From positions 20,136,509 to 20,200,508 of the forward strand of contig NC_087064.1 in assembly GCF_963678635.1 (NCBI RefSeq): 64,000 nucleotides of DNA, written 5' to 3'. The notes under the pieces are model-generated. The model made no database searches, was not told where the DNA came from, and saw nothing but the letters and a program-made list of their open reading frames with translations. Source of the stretch: Symsagittifera roscoffensis. Lineage: Eukaryota; Xenacoelomorpha; Acoela; Convolutidae. This document shows positions 56,123-64,000 of this stretch, piece after piece (within the stretch, counting starts at the first letter, position 1; each line of letters begins with the position of its first letter). The position numbers were made by a program, and so were the translations under genes.

Positions 56123-57170
56123 AGCGTAGAATTGAAACTTAAATACCTATCTAGTCAAATTCAAAGTTCAGTCATATGTCCATCTAAAATACAGAAAAAA
56201 AAATGTGGACCTAAACACAACCTATATTATTTATCAAGCATCATATGAATAAATAAATGGTAAATCAGTTAACTTAAATTGATCAAAAAAGGAAACTTGA
56301 TCAAAAAAGGAAAAGGATCCCCTGACCACCCAAAGGGGTCCTCCTTGGTACTATTTTTTGACATCTATTTTTGGTCAACCAGCTGAAAAATTTGGCAAAC
56401 TTTGGTCGGAAAAATCCATTTAGTCCACCAAAACAAGCCGAAATTTTGAAAAATTGTTTTGAAAACCCGCATCGAGAACATCCTAGATCCCCCAATTTAA
56501 AAACAGAAGCTGGAATAGCTTTAGAAGCAAAGAATGTTTCGTAGTAACAAGTCGTTCCTGCTCTATAATAAACAGGTAATTAATTTGCTCTGTAGCTGAA
56601 CATCGAAATTAAATTCCGCTAAATTGAAAAGCTCCACCAAAACGTTACACCAGACGGCGTCAAATTCAACTGCAAATTAATGGCAACTAATTTGGAGCTT
56701 CTTCGGTAAAAATAAATACTGAGCGGACTAGCATATATAACAAACTCGATTAAACTAACATCAAGACTAACTAATACCAAATTCAGATAGAATTCTCTCT
56801 ATTTTATCTAAATGTTTGTAACTGTAACAAAAAAGAGCACACATTGCGTTCGTTAATACGTGTTGGACAAATCGACATTTGCTACATTTATTGGCTGCAA
56901 ACTTCTGTTACCATAAAACGATTTGCGTTTCCGTGATAAATAAGGTCACCGCTCTGTGAATCGAAGCATCAAAGCAGCGAACAGAGGAAACTAGTTCGAA
57001 AATATCGCCATGACAGTTTCACACCCCCTTAAAAGCAAACTTAATTATAGAATAACCAAGTTACAGAGGCCGAAATAAATTCACCGGCAAATCAAACCTA
57101 AGTAGGGATGGCCCAATATAAAAAAAACAGAAAAACTAAGACCTCGAAGCGAGCCACTTTTTGAATATTA
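56123..57170. other. Region upstream of VPS13, no gene recognised
   Basis: AT-rich DNA before the VPS13 start codon. It must contain the 5' UTR and promoter or further non-coding exons, but I see no clear TATA box, initiator or CpG-rich stretch. No interspersed family copy was recognised. Confidence 0.5.
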
Positions 57171-57173
57171 TTT

Positions 57174-57458
57174 TTGCTAGTGAATATAAGCGAGTATGCA
57201 TTGAAAAGCATTTCAGCCATAAATTTAAAAACGAAAAACATGTCATCGGCTAAAAATATAAAAAGGAAGGAAATTAAAATCCCTGACTTTTTGGGGAAAA
57301 GGATGTCAGCTAGATTTGATGCAATTTCCAGGCTAAACGAACCGATCACTTTGCACAGTGCTGAACAATTTGATCCCCATTTATTTGTAGATGACTATTC
57401 ATTCTTTAAGGACATATCAAAACATTCTCAGTTACTTACAGCAATTGATATTCCTTAA
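57174..57458 (+). CDS. Unrecognised small plus-strand ORF
   Basis: The frame is open from 57174 to the TAA at 57456. The first true ATG is at 57240, giving 73 residues: MSSAKNIKRKEIKIPDFLGK, RFDAISRLNEPITLHSAEQF, then an acidic/aromatic segment. Composition looks protein-like, and it lies divergent to VPS13 with about 1.1 kb between starts. It could be a small gene or exon, or an ORF1 remnant of the LINE that follows. No family recognised. Confidence 0.25.
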   Translation: MLVNISEYALKSISAINLKTKNMSSAKNIKRKEIKIPDFLGKRMSARFDAISRLNEPITLHSAEQFDPHLFVDDYSFFKDISKHSQLLTAIDIP

Positions 57459-57469
57459 ATTTTTTTAAG

Positions 57470-58500
57470 TAGTTCACCGCAATAAATCCCAGGTTAAATT
57501 ACTAATCAAAACCAAGAATAGCCAATTCCGTAAAAAAAGCAGAGAAAATTCCGACTACCGTTTTTTAAAAAAAAAAAGTTCAAAAATCTAATTTTTTTCA
57601 ATTGATGACCATAACAGAAAAAGGAGGATGTGTAAAAATTTTCAAAAAACGTTTTTTACTGCTTTTACGGGGCTCTAAAATATTTAATATCCTCGCCGAA
57701 CATGATTTGATCCCAATTGACTTTTAGTCAAGGAGTGGATCGCAATTACTAAGTGTATCACTAGAAAAAGCTCTATCTTGGAGAAATGAAGATTTGATAA
57801 AGCTGATTTTTGATCCACGCCAGTTTCTCTCTACGGTTAAAATTGTGTTTCTCAACTCAAAATGTTGTTACCAAATTCGGGCGCAAAGGAAAAGCCACCA
57901 TCTAAATTTACCACAGCGGCAAAACTGAGCTGCTCAAAAAATTCGATACGAAAAAAAAACTTTGCTTCTCAAAATCGAATAGACACGGATTTCGAACTTT
58001 TTTTGACGAAAAAGTCTTAAGGCAGATGTCGAACAAGTCTTAAGAACTAAATTATTTGACCACAATTAAATTTTATTCATTGAGTGTATCGGGAAAAAGA
58101 CAATATGTACATAGAATGAAATATCTTTATCTTTATTTATCTTGAATGTACATATAATGAAACATCTTGGATTGTTGTGATTAACTTATTAAATACATAA
58201 GTAAAGTTTCGACGAACGAGATATCAATAACTGGGTAGACATGGGGGGATCCAAGAACTCTATTTCTTATTTACATTAAGGATAGGCCGCCATTTTTTAA
58301 AACAAAACCACGCTTTATTCTTCGAAGACTGTCACCATTTCTGGCGAACCCGGGTGTACTCCCACTGTGTGAGAGAAAACTTGGGTTGCGCGAGGCATAT
58401 GCGATTTCTAATTGCATGTTAACTGCGAAATAACACCAATAGAGATGAGGACGACTTATTCAAAGTGACAATCGTGGAAACAATTCTTACAGTGGACTGA
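57470..58500 (+). other. Region with one copy of a repeat shared with the window end
   Basis: 57655-57770 (CTTTTACGGGGCTCTAAAATATTTAATATCC, CAATTGACTTTTAGTCAAGGAGTGGATCGC) is related to 63880-63990. The remainder shows no recognisable feature. Confidence 0.55.
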
Positions 58501-58514
58501 CAACCGATATCGGT

Positions 58515-61500
58515 GTGCATGGAACTTTCGGAAAGAACCATCGCCGATCACGATGCAAAAAACATGCAAGACACCAGGAGTTCAATTGGATTAAAACCTA
58601 TTCAATGGAAGTACAAAACGCAGCCTTCGACGAATGTGACATATCCTGCGTATGGAAGAGGAGAGCCCTGCAACTAGAACCATACTCGGATAACTTCCAG
58701 TCAGAGCAGAAAGACAGAGGGAGGAAAAAGATAAGGAACAACACACAATACTGGCGTCGACTTGTAAAAGAGACGGGATTAGACCCAACCGAGTTGGATA
58801 CTATAAGCTCGGACAGTGAGAAGCATGGCGCAAAAGGGTGAACAAGTGGAGGCAACACTTGAACGCATGGTAAAAGAATAGAGGAAACCAAAAAGAGGTC
58901 CTCCCAACAGCTCCCGATGACACGAATGTGTTATGCCACTTAAAAAATCACTAGAATGCCCTCACTGCGGAAAGTTTGCTTGAACTCCGGCGGCATCCCG
59001 ATTTATATAAAGAGGATCCATGGAACACAATATCAGAGCATAAAAAACATTCTCATGCGAGAAATGCCAATGAATATTTAAAACTGAGAATACTGCAAAA
59101 AAATATATCAAGAAATGTCAAGGAGACATCTACACAGGAAACATAAAAAGCTGTTCCACGCGCGAGACAGTGAGCCAACAAATCAAGTAGAAGCAAGAAT
59201 TAACAACAGCAAATATGTGACAAGTGAAATCGCCATACGTATCCGCAACCAATCTATCCGAAATAGAAGGATGTGTAGAAGGTGAAAGAGAGCAGAGCGT
59301 ACTCCTAGTGGGGGACTGAACACTGTCAAAGTTAAAATCAAGTTTGCTGCTCAGATTCATGCCCTACCAAAACCAAACGATGCCATCGAACGGAAGTTAA
59401 CATGTTTTTTTTTTGGCTGGAAAACTTATGGGACAAAAAAACTACGCTTAAGCGCTAGTGAAAACGTTGACGAACGAGAATGATGTTAGAGCCACACTTT
59501 TCAACGAAGTTCAAAAAGATCAGCAAAATCCTGGCAATAAGAAAATGAATTTAGTTGTGAGAGGGGCGAAGCAATCTGACTCGACCGTAATCTAGTTGGC
59601 AGTATCGAGGAGCAGACATTGAAAAACCAAAAATTCAAAAACGACTAAATGAATCAGTAAATTTGACGAACGCACAGGAAAACAATTAATGATCCTCAAA
59701 TGCAAATCCTCCTTGTTACGGTCCCCGTTCCTGTGCAAAGCAAAAGCACTAGATACAACATAAGCTTTCAGTGAAATTTTCATCAATCCTGTATTTAGAT
59801 CGTCAGAGCAAGCATTGCAGTTCAATCTCAGAGCATTAAAGCGAAAAGGCAAAGGAAAACGTCCGGGCCAACTTTTCAAAATCAAAAATGGGAAGGTTAT
59901 TAATGCTCCATTAAATTGAATGGATCAGAATTTTTCTTTCGAATTCTGTTGCATGTTTAATTGTCAATGCTTTCTTTCATTTCGGAGATGCTTAAGTATA
60001 TGTCAGTCACTTCTGCTTATCTAAAACCTGACTGGACGCTTCTCCCCCTGAATCATCTCTATTCTACTTCTTGGGCATAATTATTCCACTATTTGCCGAA
60101 ATGATCGCCCTAATAGGACGCATGGAAACGTTTTATTAGGTGGCAGTGAAAACTTTGTCGCCTTTATTGAAGTACACTTCACTGAAGTGTTTGATTTTGA
60201 ACTCTACTGTTTGATTGGTTTTAGCAACGAATTATTGGTTATAATTTGCTTAAACTTTCCACCTCGTGGTTCCAGTTACTTTATTCCACCGTCATTTGCT
60301 GAAGTAGATTCCTTATCTTGCTTCAAAACTACAGGCTGATTTTTTCAACCACCCTCACATCATCGGCACGTGTTGAGAAACTTTAATATTCCTTCTGTTA
60401 ATTGGGAAGCTGTTCAGATGTCAAGACGCTCAGATGATCAACATTTAATAGGTTTTTAATTAATGAACACAAGTTGTCACACTTATTGTCCACCTCTGTT
60501 CAGAAATAAGGTAATGTCCTTGATCTGGCCTTCTTTTCCAATAAAGCCGAATCTTGTTCTCCATTAGTTTATCTGATAATTATCCTGTCGTTCTTTCGCG
60601 TAATGCTGAATCAAACGAAAAAAATATATACACCAAAGCCCAATTATTGATAAACTCATTTGATCACAAAAAAAAGCTTTCTCTTGAATATGAAAAGCAT
60701 TTATCTAATTTCATCGCTAATTCCGTAGGTTTCAATGTGCACTGACTGAATTTTTTGAAACTCAGCTTATCAGTTCTGCCTGATCAAGAAAAGAAAGCGT
60801 TGAAATCTTCATTATTATGATTCTTCTCTAGGTGTACATCAATTTAACAAACTAGAAACAGCGCGGTGTCGCAGAATTGGTCAGGATTAATTCTATATTA
60901 ATGAATTCAGTGTAAAACTTTTATTCAATTAGATGAAGCAATGCTGCGTCAGAAAACTAATTGTTTTCCAACCAATGAAGACTTCATAATATTGAAAACC
61001 TTGATCAGTACAAAGATGTTTCCCTCAGTTATCTATTCGGTTGACAATACTGCCAGCAGTGATTTACAAAAGTTCGAAATAATCAACCAATTTTTCAATC
61101 ATTATTTCAATGCCCTTATGCTACTTGTTTGATTAATCCACACAGTGAATTGCTCAGTATTTTAACATATATCTTAATGAAGTTGAATTTGTCGAGAGCA
61201 AAACAAAGTATCTCGCCGCAGTTCCTCATAAAAATTTCTGTGCCTGCGATGAAATTCCCAATTTTGTTTTCAAACGCAAAACATCTTACCTGGCCCCATT
61301 TATCTCTCATTTAGACACATCCTTGATTCATGTTTTTGGCCCAGTTCTTGAATAACTGCACATATATATCACCAATTCATAAAATAAAGAGCAAAGCTTC
61401 CGTGAAAAACCATCGCCGATTCTCGATGTTGTCAAAGCTATCTTTAATTTCGGAAAGATTATTATTTAATTTCATTAACGACAAATAGTTCTTGCAGCTA

Positions 61501-62640
61501 AACAGCAAGCAACTTGGTTTTCGTAAAGATCACTCTTGTTTTCCGCTTCGACGACAATGGTAAGCAGCTGGTGTTATATCTCGACTTTCAGAAAGCATTT
61601 GACTCCGTGTCGCTTGCTTTTCTTCTAACAAAACTTTTCAATCGGATTTGACAACAGCCTTCTGTTTTTATTCAGATCGTACTTAACGTAACAAATTCAG
61701 CGAGTGAAACTAACGGAGTCATGTCAAGCACTCTTCTTTATTGCAAGCGGAGTACCACAGGTTAGTGTTTTTGGACTTTTACTTTTCCTGATATTCATTG
61801 ACATGCTGTTGTGTTATTGCTTTTCGGATGATATTAAATTAAGTACCTTTCTTTTGCCAGTTTTTAGCAATATGCAGGCAGATTCAGATGTTCCTAAGTT
61901 AAGATCTGCCGATCACGAGCTAAATTTTAATAAATCAAAATGCGTTGCGTTGCCACTTGGCATGAAACCTCAAGCTCCACAGTTTCTAGGCAATAACGAA
62001 TCTAAGAAATAACAAAGTCTCAGAAATTACAAAGTAAAAAGCTATTTAATTACCTCCGGCACAATGTACGGAGAGATGTTAAATTTGTACCAATCATGCA
62101 TGACATCAGTTCTGCTGTATGAATACCCGTGTAGTTCAAAAACAATACGACTATCCAATTTTTGAGAACTCTAATTAAGCTGGTCTCGAATGGCGCTACA
62201 AGTCCAATCCTTACATTTATTTTCTGACTTAATCAAATTCATTGCAATATACTAATTAAACCATATAACTGATTTTTTTTTCAATTCGCCCTGCACAAAT
62301 TGCTTAGATGTTAATAATTTTTTCAACATTCAGCAACCTACCCGATTATTACCAAACGCTCATTTCATGAGGTTGAAGCCACGCAAGTCCTCAAAAAATA
62401 TCACTTCAAATTTATTTCTACCGGATAGTGAATGTCGTCAATGACTTCGTTGAGTTGCCGGGTGACAATATTACTGAATCATCAGATGTGTCTAACAGGC
62501 ATATTTGGAACTTTCTTAACAACTTATGCTCATCAAATATAACTTCTATATTTCCTTAAGTGGACTTTGAAATACCGATGTTCTTTTTATATATAATATT
62601 ACAATAATTTTGATTGTTATGTTGCTCCAATTTAAAAACT
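58515..62640 (+). mobile_element. Heavily decayed plus-strand LINE (ORF1 with zinc-finger-like and GDS-like parts, EN, RT)
   Basis: 58515-58841 is an open frame with YWRRLVKETGLDPTELDTIS. Near 58945 CPHCGK and near 59055 FSCEKCQ...KKYIKKCQ look like decayed zinc fingers interrupted by stops. Near 59310 is VLLVGD, resembling the SGNH-esterase block known in some CR1/L2 ORF1 proteins. The endonuclease is visible at 60370-60420 (RNFNIPSVNWEA) and 60510-60600 (NVLDLAFFSNKAES, LSDNYPVVL). The reverse transcriptase is at 61560-61850 (VLYLDFQKAFDSV, ASGVPQVSVF, FSDDIKLS, with the FADD box altered). ORF2 C-terminal remnants (LLPNAHFMRLKPRK) reach about 62600. Many stops and frameshifts make it dead. 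ORF1 assignment is inference. Confidence 0.75.
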
Positions 62641-62699
62641 CCCTGAGAAAAATTGAACTATTCCACTACAACTACTACTGAGAGATTACAATTTGATGA

Positions 62700-63990
62700 A
62701 GTCAATTTCTTAGTAAACGCCAGTTTCTTTCTGGGGTCAAAATTGTAATTTTCAATTCTGAATTAATTTTTAATTCTTGGATAATCATGCTTTGCTAAAC
62801 TGGATTTTTGAGCAACACCAGTTTCAGTCTGCCATAAAATCTGTGATTCTCGTTTCGCAAACTCACATTACAAGCGGAAAGGAAAACCCACCTTTACATG
62901 CAACAGATGCTAAGTAGAGCTTCGCAACATTTGTTGCACAACAAAATTGTTGCATTAAAAATTGAGCAGAAAACAAAACGCAGATGCCGAAAAATTTTTA
63001 AAAATCAAGCTGCATTAACTAACTGAAAAGCCAAAAACACACCAAAAGTGATTTTTTTGCAATTATTTCCATCCATTTTTTGTATCACATGCATACTATC
63101 ATCAACATAGAATAAAAGATCATTCTGACTAATTCTACATCCTGCTTTAAATTGCGGTCAAAATTAAGCTTCTCCAATCTAAACCCTTGTTTCAGTTTTC
63201 GTGGGAGTAAAAAAATAAACTTTTAACATTTATTTCGGGCAATTTGTAAAAAAAAAAAGTTATGACAAATAGTTTCACAATCTTTGCCAAGTCATCATAG
63301 AGAAAAGTTTTCTTAAAAACTGCTCCATGGCTTCGCTCGAAATATCACTTGAAAAAATTTTAATATGTATGATAAATCACTCAACCCATTCCGATGATAA
63401 TTTGATAATTGTGGTATCTGCTGTTCCGTGGAAACCATAAAGAAGACAAAAACTTATCGCACCCAAGAATACAAAAAATCTTTATCATTTTCAATGGTCG
63501 GAACAATTACCTGATTCGACTAGAATAAAAAGGATTTTGAAAAGCAAAGAGCTCATCCAAATACAAAACCTCTATAGCGCAAAAAAAAACTTATTGAACA
63601 GAATTTTCTTTGTATCTGTATCACAAGTATGCTATTATCAACAAGGAGTGAAAAATCGTTTTCTCTTACTCTATTTCTGTTCTAATCTGCCGTCAAAATT
63701 GAGTTTCACGTTCTACGCCTAATTGCATTTTCCTGGCGCAAAGAAAAATCAATTGTCTACATTTATTTACGGACAACTTGTATAAAAAAGAGTTATTAAA
63801 AATGTTTTACAATCTTTGCTACGTCATCGTTCCGAAATTGATAAAAGCGAGTCACTTTCGGTTGATCAAAATAAATTGGTTCTCACTGCTTTTCCGGGGC
63901 TCTTAATTAATTAATATCCTTCCCAAAACTGCTTTGCTCCCAATTCACTTTCAGTCAATGAGTGGATGGCAGTCATTGAGTGTATTCTGA
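62700..63990 (+). repeat. Serial copies of a related repeat at the right edge
   Basis: Recurring phrases: CGCCAGTTTCTTTCTGGGGT (62718) and ACACCAGTTTCAGTCTGCCA (62817); ACATTTATTTCGGGCAATTTGTA (63226) and ACATTTATTTACGGACAACTTGTA (63758). A family C copy lies at about 63300-63530 (CGATGATAATTTGATAATTGTGG, TTTTCAATGGTCGGAACAAT). Confidence 0.55.
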
Positions 63991-64000
63991 ATATCTTGCA

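Overview
The window is a piece of an AT-rich, intron-rich eukaryotic nuclear genome, most likely from an invertebrate animal; the species cannot be named from the sequence. The evidence is one very large spliced gene with GT-AG introns, non-LTR retrotransposons of the CR1/L2/Jockey type, and many copies of short interspersed repeats. No bacterial gene organisation is present.

The dominant feature is a VPS13-family gene (bridge-like lipid transfer protein, closest in layout to animal VPS13A/VPS13C) on the minus strand. The start codon is at 56122 and transcription runs leftwards past the window edge. I place 27 consecutive coding exons between 56122 and 1082. Their lengths add to 7272 nt, an uninterrupted frame of 2424 codons with every junction in phase. 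They cover the N-terminal chorein domain, the long repeated lipid-channel rod, and the first part of the VAB/SHR-BD-like adaptor region. The rest of the adaptor domain and the ATG2_C/PH-type C-terminus lie beyond position 1.

The introns hold almost everything else. Intron 24 (4219..24893, about 20.7 kb) is a mobile-element sink: a 68-bp minisatellite with higher-order structure (7073..9238), a cluster of partly duplicated composite repeats with degenerate GGAT-type satellite blocks (about 12.9-18.9 kb), and a long inactivated LINE with ORF1, endonuclease and reverse transcriptase on the minus strand (about 18.9-22.7 kb). The smaller introns carry copies of three interspersed families that I call A (500-600 bp, ends in a short hairpin), B (tRNA-like modules with hairpins at both ends; a related variant is B2) and C (about 220 bp). 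They also hold a truncated LINE 3' end (35.2-36.1 kb), a 111-bp-arm near-perfect palindrome (39090..39316) and an element with about 200-bp inverted terminal repeats (41597..42886).

Right of the VPS13 start (56.1-64 kb) there is no confident host gene. A small unrecognised plus-strand ORF lies at about 57.2 kb, and a heavily decayed plus-strand LINE spans about 58.5-62.6 kb, followed by more copies of interspersed repeats. At the far left, a plus-strand exon-like ORF (143..451) with one transmembrane segment lies inside the last visible VPS13 intron.

Repeat boundaries are by eye and approximate. Exon boundaries were chosen from splice sites plus reading phase plus family similarity recalled from memory; no alignment or database search was run.
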